NCBI GenBank assembly: GCA_937950315.1
Contig: CALFDU010000055.1
Span: 1 to 44,984, forward strand
Length of the DNA: 44,984 nucleotides
Reading direction: 5' to 3'
From: an uncultured Saprospiraceae bacterium
GTDB taxonomy: Bacteria; Bacteroidota; Bacteroidia; Chitinophagales; Saprospiraceae
In this document: in pieces, positions 34,322 to 44,500 of the stretch
Numbering within the stretch: position 1 is the stretch's first letter
How the letters are laid out: each line of letters starts with the position of its first letter
The notes under the pieces: model-generated
Told to the model about the DNA's origin: nothing
The model's database searches: none
What the model saw: the letters and a program-made list of their open reading frames with translations, nothing else
Program-made: the position numbers and the translations under genes

Positions 34322-35659
34322 CTATTTTACTCTTTTGCCGTGTTTGATAACCATATCAACATCGGATAGTAAGTTTATCCACCTAAGTACATCTCCATCT
34401 ACTGCGATGATGTCAGCATATTTTCCTTCACTGATGGTTCCATATTTGTCTTCCACACCCATCATTTTGGCAGGCCAGTAAGTCGCGGCTTTAATGGCGT
34501 ACATTGGATCAATACCAAATTCGTTTACCCATACATCAAGTTCATTCCAGGTTGATTGACAATGAAACTTCATCGGGATTCCACTGTCGGTACCAATGAG
34601 TAATACGACACCGGCATCTATTAATTGTTTTACTTTCGTTTCAAGTGTAGGTTTGCGGCTTGGTGTCAATTGGAAGTAGGGAAGTCTACCTGGATGGACG
34701 ATAGATTTCTCGATGTCTTCTATGATGTCTTGGGGTAATCCATCATGCCAGCAATCATTGTCAAGTTTTTCAGGATTGTCTCTTACGTATTCATAATTAT
34801 ATAACCCTTCGACTGTAGGTGTCCAATACAGTGGTCCTAGGTTCATTTGAGCCGTTCTTTCTTTTATCATTTCCATGACATCATCTGGATAGGCAGGAGC
34901 AGAAGACAACCCAGTGTGTTCAAAGTTGTCGGCACCAGCCCGTAAGCCTCTCCTTATTTCTTCTGGGCGATGTGAATGAGCCACAACCTTTAAGTTATGT
35001 TTGTGTGCTTCATCAACAACCGCTTTGACTTCGTCTTCAGTCATTTGATCTTGATCGATCAACTTAATACAATCTACACCAGCATCGGCTAGCTTTTTTA
35101 CTTTTGCTCTTGCATCACTTACCCCATTGACACCCCACCTAAATGCTTCTGTACCAGGATAAGGTTCATGTTGAATAAATGGACCGGACATGTACATCGT
35201 TGGTCCTGGAATCTCGCCGGCATTTATTCTATCTCTCACATCAAGACTGACATCAAGTGGTGCTCCCAAATCTCTTGCACTTGTAACACCTGCTTTTAGT
35301 AACTGAAGTGCAGAAGCAGGCATGATTATATCTCCTAATTTGTCTATATAAATGGTGTCCCAGTGTGCATAGTCACTATGTCCATTGATCATCAGGTGTA
35401 CATGCATGTCCCACAAACCAGGCATCACATCCATTCCTTCTGTTGAGATTACTTCAGCTCCTTCTGGAACCTTGGTATTTCCCTGGTGACCTACTTTGGT
35501 AATGATTTCATCTTCTATGATGATAACACTATTGTGTATGGGTGTACCACCGAAGCCATCGATAAGTCTTCCGCCTACGAGGGCTTTTATCTCGCTTTGC
35601 GCAAATGTTGATTGAGCAGTTATTAAAAACAGTAGTGTAAGAAAATATAACTTATTCAT
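34322..35659 (-). CDS. secreted amidohydrolase family protein
   Basis: A 445-residue metal-dependent hydrolase with a signal peptide (about 1-21, ending TFAQ). Metal and catalytic features of the amidohydrolase superfamily are visible: HVH (H86, H88) in WDMHVHLM, a lysine in DCIKLIDQD, histidines in VVAHSHRPEE and NFEHTG, and the final aspartate in IGTDSGIP. The overall pattern resembles imidazolonepropionase-like and prolidase-like secreted enzymes that cleave cyclic amides or dipeptides. The substrate is unknown. It seems to be a single-gene unit. Confidence 0.92.
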   Translation of the reverse strand: MNKLYFLTLLFLITAQSTFAQSEIKALVGGRLIDGFGGTPIHNSVIIIEDEIITKVGHQGNTKVPEGAEVISTEGMDVMPGLWDMHVHLMINGHSDYAHWDTIYIDKLGDIIMPASALQLLKAGVTSARDLGAPLDVSLDVRDRINAGEIPGPTMYMSGPFIQHEPYPGTEAFRWGVNGVSDARAKVKKLADAGVDCIKLIDQDQMTEDEVKAVVDEAHKHNLKVVAHSHRPEEIRRGLRAGADNFEHTGLSSAPAYPDDVMEMIKERTAQMNLGPLYWTPTVEGLYNYEYVRDNPEKLDNDCWHDGLPQDIIEDIEKSIVHPGRLPYFQLTPSRKPTLETKVKQLIDAGVVLLIGTDSGIPMKFHCQSTWNELDVWVNEFGIDPMYAIKAATYWPAKMMGVEDKYGTISEGKYADIIAVDGDVLRWINLLSDVDMVIKHGKRVK

Positions 35660-35728
35660 GTCAATATTGATTTATCTTCCTTAAGTTATACAATAACAAG
35701 CAAAGAATAAATTATTAATAAATAATCT

Positions 35729-36589
35729 CTAGGAGAAAATCACCGTTTTGTTTTTATAGCTTAGAATCTTGTGATTTAAATGTAACCATATTGCTTGTGC
35801 CAATACAAATTTTTCTGTGTTTTTACCTGTACGTTTTAAATCGGCCAAACCTTCTCTATGAGTCACAGGCCTTACTTCTTGTGCGATGATTGGTCCTGCA
35901 TCAAGATCTTCGGTTACATAATGCGCAGTTGCCCCTACCAGTTTGACTCCTCTTTTGTAAGCTGATTCGTATGGCTTGGCACCTGCGAAAGCTGGCAATG
36001 AAGAATGGTGGATATTGATGATTTGATTTGGATAATGATTGATAAAGTCTGTCGTTAAAATTTGCATATATCTCGCAAGTACTACCAAGTCTACTTTGTG
36101 TTCTTGTAATAACTGTATCTCTTTTGCTTCGGCTTCGGCTTTTGTGGCTTTGGTTATGGGAATATGATGGAAAGGAATTTTATACCTTTCAGCTACATAT
36201 CTGAATTTATCATGGTTGCTGATGATGACGGGAATTTCAATTTTCCATTCTTTGGATTCATAACGAGAAAGAATGTCGAAAAAGCAATGTGAATATTTAG
36301 AAACAAACAATGCGACTCGTGGAACAAAGTCATTGAAACAGAGAGTGAACTCCATCTTAAATTTTTTAGCAACGAGTGTGTTAAAAAATTCCTTTATTTT
36401 ATCCGAAGGAATGGCAAAATTTTCAAGATCCCATTCAACACGCATAAAAAAATGTTTTTCAAATTCTTCTACATGCTGTTCCAATGTGATAATGTTTCCG
36501 TTATTATTGAATATAAATTCAGAAACACTGGATATAATGCCTGGATGATCTGGGCAGTGAATGAGTAGTATTGCTGTATGCTGATCCAT
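35729..36589 (-). CDS. purU: formyltetrahydrofolate deformylase
   Basis: PurU hydrolyses 10-formyltetrahydrofolate to formate and tetrahydrofolate, balancing one-carbon pools and supplying formate for PurT. At 286 residues it has normal length. An ACT domain occupies about 1-80 (CPDHPGIISSVSEFIFNNNGNI). The catalytic domain contains the formyltransferase signature INIHHSSLPAFAGAKPYESAY and the conserved aspartate in TEDLDAGPIIAQEV. The promoter of the divergent nitroreductase gene overlaps its first codons, so transcription of the two genes may interfere. Confidence 0.96.
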   Translation of the reverse strand: MDQHTAILLIHCPDHPGIISSVSEFIFNNNGNIITLEQHVEEFEKHFFMRVEWDLENFAIPSDKIKEFFNTLVAKKFKMEFTLCFNDFVPRVALFVSKYSHCFFDILSRYESKEWKIEIPVIISNHDKFRYVAERYKIPFHHIPITKATKAEAEAKEIQLLQEHKVDLVVLARYMQILTTDFINHYPNQIINIHHSSLPAFAGAKPYESAYKRGVKLVGATAHYVTEDLDAGPIIAQEVRPVTHREGLADLKRTGKNTEKFVLAQAIWLHLNHKILSYKNKTVIFS

Positions 36590-36601
36590 TAACTATATTT
36601 G
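36571..36601 (+). promoter_or_regulatory. Bacteroidota-type promoter of the nitroreductase gene
   Basis: TTG at 36571-36573, a 20-base spacer and TATATTTG at 36594-36601 match the -33/-7 consensus exactly. The -33 element and most of the spacer lie inside the first codons of purU on the other strand (start at 36589). The predicted leader is about 85 bases. Confidence 0.68.
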
Positions 36602-36692
36602 TAAATATTGTAAAGATACTTGAAACTACAGAAACCAATTCATTCTGTTTTAAGTCATCCACATTATTAATTATTAATAGAAGAAACAAAAT

Positions 36693-37268
36693 ATGATAAA
36701 TGATATTGACCAAGTAATAAAGAAACGCAGATCAGTTTTCCCTGCAATGTATTCTGGTCAACGAATTGATGATTCAGTGATAAATGAAATTTTAGAAAAT
36801 GCCAACTGGGCGCCAAATCATCGCAAAACAGAGCCTTGGCGTTTTAAGGTATTTGCTGATGAGGGCTTGCTAAGATTAGGAGAATTCTTGGCAGAAAAAT
36901 ATAAGGAAACGACCCCTCCTGAGAAGTTTAAAGAGATGAAATATAAGAAGACTAGGAAAAAGTTAGTAAACTCTAGTCATGTTATAGCTTTATGTATACA
37001 AAAAGATCCATCAGGCCTAGTTCCTGAATGGGAAGAGCTGGCCGCACTTTCATGTGCTGTACAAAATATGTACTTGAGCTGCACGGCTCGTGGGCTTGGC
37101 TGTTATTGGTCCTCTCCAAAGACAATGATAGGTAAACCAACAATATTAGATTTGCCAGAAGGTCAACAGTGTTATGGCTTAATGTATATAGGAATACCTA
37201 TTGAGGGATTGGAGTTAAAGGCAGAAAGAGGAGATATACTTGCTAAAACAAAATGGTTTTATAAATAA
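36693..37268 (+). CDS. nitroreductase family flavoprotein
   Basis: A 191-residue FMN-dependent oxidoreductase of the nitroreductase fold, with the phosphate- and FMN-binding RRSVFPAMYSGQRID N-terminus (about 12-26), NANWAPNHRKTEPWRF (about 35-50), and the C-terminal dimer and FMN segment around RGLGCYWSSP and MYIGIP. Enzymes of this family reduce nitroaromatics, quinones or flavins with NAD(P)H. The pattern PNHRKTEPWRF resembles the YdjA-like subgroup. The physiological substrate is unknown. It has its own promoter. The 213-base gap after it (37269-37481) contains no feature I can support apart from a near-match -7 element before the next gene. Confidence 0.93.
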   Translation: MINDIDQVIKKRRSVFPAMYSGQRIDDSVINEILENANWAPNHRKTEPWRFKVFADEGLLRLGEFLAEKYKETTPPEKFKEMKYKKTRKKLVNSSHVIALCIQKDPSGLVPEWEELAALSCAVQNMYLSCTARGLGCYWSSPKTMIGKPTILDLPEGQQCYGLMYIGIPIEGLELKAERGDILAKTKWFYK

Positions 37269-37481
37269 AACGGCACTATAACCATTGATTTTGTTGGATA
37301 ATAGCTAGATCTTAATATTTCTAATTCAAATTTTGCATTCAGGCATCCTTTTGGTTATTTAAACATATAGTTAATAGTAGAAAGGAAGAATTGATATATA
37401 CATGGGAAAAAACGTCAATGCTTTACGATTTTTATGCCCGCATATTTGCATTGTTCTTACTAACAATTAAATTTTTTAGAA

Positions 37482-39047
37482 ATGAAAACAAATGAAAATT
37501 TGACAAAGAAGTTGTTTAGCTCGGCAGTGGCATTTATTGTATTCTTAAGTATGTCATTTGCAGGAAATATTGACAACCAGTTTTTTACAAAGGTAGATGC
37601 CTTGTTAAAAACACACGTAAAAGATGGCTTGGTAAATTATGCAAGCCTTCAAAATAGCAGTAAGCTACAAGGCCTAATTAAAGAGATAGCTGAAGCAGAT
37701 CTTTCTGGTCTTGATGCAAACACGCTGCAAGCATTTTACATAAATGCATACAATCTGAATGTGATTAATCAAGTTGCTCAGAACTATCCATTGAAATCAG
37801 TAATGGACATCAATGGATTTTTTGATAAGAATAAAATCACAGTTGCCAACAGTTCAACAACATTGAATGACTTGGAGAAAGGAAAATTATTATCAGTATA
37901 CAATGACGCAAGATATCACTTCGTGTTGGTATGTGGAGCAAATGGATGTCCACCGATCACTGATTTTGCCTACACACCATCTAACTTGGAATCAAAACTT
38001 GAACAGCAAACAAAGCTTGCTTTGAACGATAATTCTTTTATCAGAACAGAAGGAGGAAATGTTGAGCTATCTGAAATTTTCAGTTGGTACACATCTGACT
38101 TTGGTGGAAAAAGAGAAGCGGTAATTGCGTTCATCAATAAGTACAGAAATAATCCAATTCCAAGTTCAACTAAGCTTAAGTTTTATACTTACGACTGGAG
38201 CTTAAATGATCTTGCGAAAATGACAGGTGGAGTTAACACACTTGATTACAAAACATCAAACTCGAATGAGTCTAGATATATAGTTTCTTCAACAATCGCA
38301 AAAGGTACTTTTGAGATAAAGGTTTTTAATAACCTTTATTCTCAACAGACCGGCGATGTCAATGAGTTGAGAGATAGATCATCATTTAACACAACATCAT
38401 TAAGTGTTTTGTACGGTCTTAACAATAGGTTTAATGTAGGTATTGCAACAAGATTTAGAAAGGTTAGAAACAACCCATTACCGTCTTCAGCATTTTCAGT
38501 TTTTGGAAGTGAAGGGGTAGGAAGTTCAAGATCAGGTGTAACAGCTTTTGGCCCTCAGATCAGATATGCACCAAATCCAAAATGGTCTAACTTCTCAATT
38601 CAAAGTTCATTTGTTTTTCCTATTGGAGAAGATTTGGCTGGAAATTCTGAACAACCTTATATTGACTGGAACGGAGCTACTTGGACAACACAGTTTTTTA
38701 ATGATGTATCAATCGGAACAAAGTTTTCGTTATTTACTGAGGTAGATTTTCTTATTGAAGATATTGGATCAGGTGATGAAGGACACATCAATCGTGTATC
38801 AACACCAGTAACAGCTATTTTCAGTTACGTACCGACAAATAAACTAACGATTTATACGTTAGCAGGATATTCTCCATACTGGCAGAGTGAATTTGACTAC
38901 TTTGCGCAGGTTGGAATTGGGACAAAGTATCAATTTACTCCTAACTTTGAGTTAGAATTACTGTACACTGATTTTTCTAATAAATTTTTGAACACTACTG
39001 GTGGACAAGCGGAAACCATTAATTTAGGACTTAGAATAAATATATAG
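37482..39047 (+). CDS. DUF547 domain fused to an outer-membrane beta-barrel-like domain
   Basis: A 521-residue exported protein with a signal peptide (about 1-27, ending MSFAG). Residues about 30-250 are a DUF547 domain with its conserved segments AFYINAYNLNVI and FVLVCGANGCPPI, followed by FSWYTSDFGG. DUF547 is found in many secreted bacterial proteins and its biochemical role is not established. From about 265 to 521 the sequence changes to alternating amphipathic beta strands with Gly, aromatic and Asn turns (YIVSSTIAKGTFEIKVFNN ... INLGLRINI), typical of a small outer-membrane barrel. This fusion is unusual in my experience. It heads a tight three-gene cluster: the next start is 17 bases away. 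Confidence 0.85.
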   Translation: MKTNENLTKKLFSSAVAFIVFLSMSFAGNIDNQFFTKVDALLKTHVKDGLVNYASLQNSSKLQGLIKEIAEADLSGLDANTLQAFYINAYNLNVINQVAQNYPLKSVMDINGFFDKNKITVANSSTTLNDLEKGKLLSVYNDARYHFVLVCGANGCPPITDFAYTPSNLESKLEQQTKLALNDNSFIRTEGGNVELSEIFSWYTSDFGGKREAVIAFINKYRNNPIPSSTKLKFYTYDWSLNDLAKMTGGVNTLDYKTSNSNESRYIVSSTIAKGTFEIKVFNNLYSQQTGDVNELRDRSSFNTTSLSVLYGLNNRFNVGIATRFRKVRNNPLPSSAFSVFGSEGVGSSRSGVTAFGPQIRYAPNPKWSNFSIQSSFVFPIGEDLAGNSEQPYIDWNGATWTTQFFNDVSIGTKFSLFTEVDFLIEDIGSGDEGHINRVSTPVTAIFSYVPTNKLTIYTLAGYSPYWQSEFDYFAQVGIGTKYQFTPNFELELLYTDFSNKFLNTTGGQAETINLGLRINI

Positions 39048-39064
39048 TTTGGTTAAAAGTTAAA

Positions 39065-40360
39065 ATGACGGGCATATTTAAACAGCTTTTATTTCTATTC
39101 ATATCACTTTCAAGTTTTCAAGTACTTGCCCAACAAACTGAACTTGAAAATGAAACAGCCCTAAGAATCGATCAGATTCAATTTGTTGGAAACGAAAAAA
39201 CAAATACACTTTATCTTGAGCAAGTTGTTTCTTGCAAAAAGAATATGGAAGTTTTCCATAGCGACATCGAAAAAGATGTCAAACAATTAAAAAATCTAAC
39301 CAGTGTAGCCAATGCGAGTTATGATATCGTAACGATTGATAACAGAACAATACTACAGTTCACGGTAGAAGAAAGAATAACAAAATTGCCGATAATTAAT
39401 TTCGGCGGCATTAAAAATAATTTGTGGTTTGGTCTAGGCCTTGTTGAAAATAATTTCAAAGGGAATGGTAACTTATTGCTAGGGTATTACCAAAACACAG
39501 ATGGAAGACACACAGCAGAAGTGTTTTTTAGAAACCCTAGAAACAAATCGGGAAAATGGGGCTACAGTGCAAGCGTTCGTAAATGGTCTTCTATTGAACC
39601 ATTGTTTTTTAATGAAGGGAACGTTCAATATTTGTACGATAATAATAGCCTTAGTTTTTCTTTGATTCGAAACTTTGGTTTGAATCAAAATATTGAATTG
39701 GGTGGAAGCATATTTAGAGAATCATATTTACAATCAGAACAACAAGACTTGGTAAGTCCTCCTGGGCCAAAAAGTTTTGAGCTAACAAAGTTTTTAACAA
39801 AGTTTCAGTTTAGTCAAAGAAATGTATTTTACTCTGAATTTTATAGAAAAGGATTTAGTGTAAACGCGACAGCACAAAATGTATATAGTTTTTCTGATGG
39901 TTCCTTTTTCAATAGTGTTGAAGTAGAAGGGAAAGCATTTCTTAGACCCAGAAAAAAACTAAACATTGCTTCAAGATTAAGACTTGCTGCATCAACCAAT
40001 AATGACTCCCCTTTTGCGCCTTTCGTTGCAGATAGTCATGTGAACATCAGAGGGATAGGTAACAGAATAGATAGAGGAACAGCGCAAGCAATTTTTAATT
40101 TAGAATTTAGATATACCGGAATACACAAAAAATACTGGGCCACACAGTTTGTTGTATTATCAGATCTCGGGACATGGAGAAATCCAGGTGGTGACTTTGT
40201 AGATCTTGTTGATAGAAACAACTTTAGGCATTTTGTTGGAGGTGGTTTTAGGATAATATACCAAAAGGTATTTGGTGCCACTTTCCGATTGGATTACAGC
40301 ATCGATATTTATAATCTTGAAGATCGAGGTTTTGTAATTGGCCTTGGTCAATATTTCTAA
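39065..40360 (+). CDS. Omp85-superfamily protein with one POTRA domain and a barrel
   Basis: A 431-residue exported protein with a signal peptide (about 1-22, ending VLAQ), one POTRA-like domain (about 34-105: IDQIQFVGNEKTNTLYLEQVV ... TILQFTVEER), and a beta-barrel region to a C-terminal phenylalanine (GFVIGLGQYF). Near residue 328 it has HVNIRGIGNRIDRG, corresponding to the (V/I)RG(F/Y) signature of Omp85 barrels. BamA has five POTRAs, while one-POTRA members exist in two-partner or specialised export and lipoprotein-related systems. It is sandwiched between a DUF547-barrel fusion and a GH113-like gene, 17 and 3 bases away, implying a shared outer-membrane task. The substrate is not known. 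Confidence 0.83.
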   Translation: MTGIFKQLLFLFISLSSFQVLAQQTELENETALRIDQIQFVGNEKTNTLYLEQVVSCKKNMEVFHSDIEKDVKQLKNLTSVANASYDIVTIDNRTILQFTVEERITKLPIINFGGIKNNLWFGLGLVENNFKGNGNLLLGYYQNTDGRHTAEVFFRNPRNKSGKWGYSASVRKWSSIEPLFFNEGNVQYLYDNNSLSFSLIRNFGLNQNIELGGSIFRESYLQSEQQDLVSPPGPKSFELTKFLTKFQFSQRNVFYSEFYRKGFSVNATAQNVYSFSDGSFFNSVEVEGKAFLRPRKKLNIASRLRLAASTNNDSPFAPFVADSHVNIRGIGNRIDRGTAQAIFNLEFRYTGIHKKYWATQFVVLSDLGTWRNPGGDFVDLVDRNNFRHFVGGGFRIIYQKVFGATFRLDYSIDIYNLEDRGFVIGLGQYF

Positions 40361-40363
40361 GAA

Positions 40364-41392
40364 ATGGTTCAGAATATTTTTACAATTATATTTTTCTTTT
40401 TAGGCTTTAATCAACTCAATGCACAGCATATTAATGGTGTATGTATCGTAGGTTCATTTGAAGAAACGAGTAACTCTGTCATCAATGAAATTTATGCTTT
40501 GAATTCCAACTGGATTTCTCTTAGTCCAGAAGCTGTACTAGATAGAACAACACTTCAGTTGGATACAGAATTAGAAAATACAACTTGGTCAAATACGCTT
40601 GAAGGGTATCGCGAGATTATCAATGGCGCAAAAGCCAAGGGACAAAAGGTTTTGCTGAAACCACATATGGTTGTAGATAAACAAAGAAATGGTGTAAACG
40701 AAAAACTAATTGAAGAAGTAACATGGAGGGGTGATGTGGTACCAAAATCATATTGGGATTGGAAAATTTTTGATGAATCTTATCGTAGTTACATTTTAGA
40801 GATGGCAACATTTGCGCAAGCGGAAGAAATAGAAATGTTCTGCTTGGGTACAGAATTAAAAACATTCATAGAAGCAAGACCAAAATTTTGGAAGAAACTT
40901 ATCGCTGGGGTTAGAGAAGTGTATACTGGTCAATTAATCTATTCTGCCAATTGGGATAACTATAAAAACATTCCGTTTTGGGATGACTTGGATTATATAG
41001 GAATCAATGGATATTTCCCTATAAGCAAAGAAGAACAACCAACAACCAAGCAAACACAAAAAAACTGGTCTACCATAAAGTTCAAGCTCAAAAATTTCTG
41101 TAAAAAGCATGGTAAAAAATTGATTTTCACGGAGTTTGGTTATCGGAATGTTCCTTATGCTGGGCTGGAACCATGGACGCACAATAATTCTGCGGATGTA
41201 GCCAATCTTGAAAGTGTTCAGTATAATTTGTTGGAGGCTTTTTTCCTTAGTTTGTGGAAAGAAGATTGGGTAGAAGGTGGATTTTTATGGAATTGGAATT
41301 ACAAGCCTCTACCAAAAGGAAATACTGACTTTAGTATTCAGAACAAACCAGCGTTAAATCTTGTGAAGCAATTTTATACTGACAGCCTTTAG
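40364..41392 (+). CDS. GH113-like glycoside hydrolase or pseudoenzyme
   Basis: A 342-residue exported TIM-barrel protein with an N-terminal signal peptide (about 1-21, ending NAQ). The pattern resembles glycoside hydrolase family 113 (clan GH-A): acid/base E164 in FCLGTELKTF at the end of strand 4, nucleophile E257 in KLIFTEFGYRN at strand 7, and the strand 8 motif GGFLWNWNYKP. Known GH113 enzymes act on beta-mannans. Both catalytic glutamates are present, so an active enzyme is plausible, but specificity cannot be read. It starts three bases after the Omp85-like gene, and together with the DUF547-barrel gene forms one likely operon at the outer membrane. Confidence 0.85.
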   Translation: MVQNIFTIIFFFLGFNQLNAQHINGVCIVGSFEETSNSVINEIYALNSNWISLSPEAVLDRTTLQLDTELENTTWSNTLEGYREIINGAKAKGQKVLLKPHMVVDKQRNGVNEKLIEEVTWRGDVVPKSYWDWKIFDESYRSYILEMATFAQAEEIEMFCLGTELKTFIEARPKFWKKLIAGVREVYTGQLIYSANWDNYKNIPFWDDLDYIGINGYFPISKEEQPTTKQTQKNWSTIKFKLKNFCKKHGKKLIFTEFGYRNVPYAGLEPWTHNNSADVANLESVQYNLLEAFFLSLWKEDWVEGGFLWNWNYKPLPKGNTDFSIQNKPALNLVKQFYTDSL

Positions 41393-41512
41393 TCATTGTT
41401 CATTTTAATTTACATCATTGATGATACATTAACAGATCATTAAACTTCAATGATGGAGAAGTTTTAAATGTTTCAGTAAGACTTTTATATCTTAGGTGCT
41501 CAAACCAATAAG

Positions 41513-44500
41513 ATGAAAAAAACATTTCTATTATTTTTAGTAATAGGACTTAGTATGACCATTACGGAAGCCTATTCACAAAGAAAATCCAAGAAAAAAG
41601 AAAAGACAGAAACAGTTACCGAGAAAGATGCTCTGGATGAACTTTCTGTATCTGCATTAAAGTTTAGAAGTGTAGGTCCAGCATTGACTTCAGGCAGAAT
41701 TTCTGACTTTGCTGTGAATCCAGATAATCATTCAGAATATTATGTAGCAACATCAGCTGGAGGTGTATGGAAAACGGTCAATGCTGGTACAACATATAAA
41801 CCAATTTTTGATGGACAAGGGTCGTATTCAATTGGTTGTGTTACGATGGACCCCAACAACTCAAGTGTGATTTGGGTGGGGACAGGTGAAAACAACAATC
41901 AACGAAGTGTTTCATATGGGGATGGCTTGTATAAATCCATTAACGGGGGTTCTTCATGGAAAAAAGTAGGGCTAGATGACTCTGAGCATATTGGTAAGAT
42001 CATTGTTCATCCCGAGAATTCTGATGTTGTATGGGTTGCTGCTATAGGTCCTTTGTGGAGCTCTGGAGGTGATCGTGGATTGTACAAAACAACAGATGGG
42101 GGCGAAACATGGAATAATACATTGGAAATTGATAAGTACACTGGAGTTACTGACTTGGTGATCGATCCATCCAATCCAGAGGTGTTATACGCTGCAGCTT
42201 TTCAGAGAGCTAGACATGTATTCACATATTTAGGAGGAGGACCTGGTTCTGCAATTTATAAATCTATAGATGGTGGTGAAACTTGGGACAAAATAAATAA
42301 CGGATTGCCTTCAGGCGACTTAGGAAGAATCGGATTGACGATTTCTCCGGCTGATCCTGGGATCGTTTATGCTACGGTAGAAGCCTCGAATGGTGAAGGT
42401 GGATTTTATAAGTCAACGAATGGTGGCGCAAGTTGGGCAAAGCAAAGTAGCTACGTTACTAGCGGAAACTATTACCAAGAAATTATTGCTGATCCAGTAA
42501 ATCCGCAAAGGATTTTTGCGATGGATACATGGATGCATGTGAGTAATGATGGGGGTAAAAACTTTGAAGTGGCCGGTGAAGATACTAAGCACGTTGATAA
42601 CCACTGTATCTGGATAAATCCCGACAACAACAAACACTGGTTGGTAGGATGCGATGGAGGTATATATGAGACTTGGGATGAAGCAGAAACATGGAGTTAT
42701 AAACCCAATCTACCTGTAACACAGTTTTATAAAGTAGCTGTGGACAACGATGAGCCATTTTATAATATTTATGGTGGAACGCAAGATAACTTTTCATTGG
42801 GAGGACCAAGTAGAACGAATAATAACCACGGAATCCGAAATGAAGATTGGTTTGTGACACATGGAGGTGACGGATTTGAAAGTCAAGTGGATCCAGAGAA
42901 TCCGGATATTGTATATGCACAATCTCAGTATGGAGTACTGGTAAGGTACGACAGAAAGAGTGGAGAGGAAGTAGGTATCCAACCAAAAGAGCGAAAAGGT
43001 GAAAATGGATATCGTTGGAACTGGGATGCACCATTGGCAGTAAGTCATCATAAGTCAGGAAGAATTTACTTCGCTGCAAACAAACTTTTCCGTTCTGATA
43101 ATTATGGAAACTCATGGGAAGTCTTAAGTGAAGATCTTACCCAACAGCTGAACAGAAATGAGTTGAAGATTATGGATAGAGTGTGGGGAATTGATGCTGT
43201 CGCAAAAAACAGATCTACCTCTCCATACGGAACCATTGTTGCATTTTCAGAATCGCCAAAGGATGAAAACTTATTGGTGGTAGGAACAGATGACGGTTTG
43301 ATACAAATTTCAAATGATGGTGGGGCTTCTTGGACAAAGACAGCAAACATAGCTGGAGTGCCGGATAGATCTTATGTGAATTCTGTGTATTGTTCTCAAC
43401 ATGATGCCAATGTGATATATGCTGCGTTCAATCACCACAAGTATGGTGATTTCAAACCATACATATATAAGAGTAGTAACAAAGGAGTAAGTTGGACAAA
43501 AATAAGTAATAATCTTCCAGAGAGAGGAAGTGTCTACAGTATTGAAGAAGACCATGTAAACAAGGATTTGATTTTCTGTGGAACAGAGTTTGGCGTATTT
43601 TTTAGTCCAAATGGAGGAAAGAAGTGGAAGCAATTGAAGTCAGGATTACCGACAATAGCAGTGAGAGATATTGCTATTCAGAGAAGGGAGAATGATTTGG
43701 TCCTTGGAACGTTTGGTAGAGGATTTTATGTCATGGATGATTATACACCATTGCGTGAGATCGGAGAGAATGGAATGGATCAAGATGCATACATGTTTGC
43801 GAGCAGAGATGCTTTTGTGTATGAAAAGGCATCGCCACTTGGCTTGCCAGGCAAGGCGTTTTTAGGAGATAGTTATTATGCAGCAGAAGACTTGGGTGCC
43901 GTTGCAATGATCAGTTATTATGTCAACGATACAGAAAAGTCATTGAAGAAACAAAGGCAAGAAAGAGAGTCTGAGGCGAGCAAGGATGGGAAAGATAATC
44001 CATATCCTACGTATGAAGAATTGAAAGAAGAAGGCGATGAAATATCTCCGAAGATCTTGTTTACGATCAAAGATTCTGATGGCAATATTGTGAGGAAAAT
44101 AACAAAGAGTCCATCTAAAGGAATCAACCGCTTGAAATGGGATATGCGATATGCTTCTAAAGAAGCGATCAGTTTTAGGGAGCCAAGTTTTTATAATCCT
44201 TTTGCTGGAAAGTCAGAAGGAACATTGGTTCCTCCAGGTGATTATGAAGTAAGTATGTCACTATTGGAAGGAGCAGAAAGTACAGCATTGGGTGACGCAA
44301 TAAACCTTACTTTGAAGTCGCTTGATAATGCTGTTATGCCAGCCAAAGATCGTAAGGCAAAAGCTGACTTTCAGAGAGAGGTTTCTGAGTTAAATAGATC
44401 GATAGAAGGAGCATCACACTTGTTGAGGGAGATGAATAACAAAATGCGTCATATCAAAAAGGCGATTGATATGGTGGAAGCGCCTTCTGATAAGTTGTTG

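Noticed and set aside
37402-37470. 22-codon ORF just upstream of the DUF547 gene, considered as a leader peptide
   Set aside because: No terminator or antiterminator structure, no amino acid bias and no conservation evidence; short ORFs are common by chance.
42585-43115. 176-codon minus-strand open frame within the propeller gene
   Set aside because: Antisense shadow of the repeat-rich BNR gene, with no signal peptide or domain.
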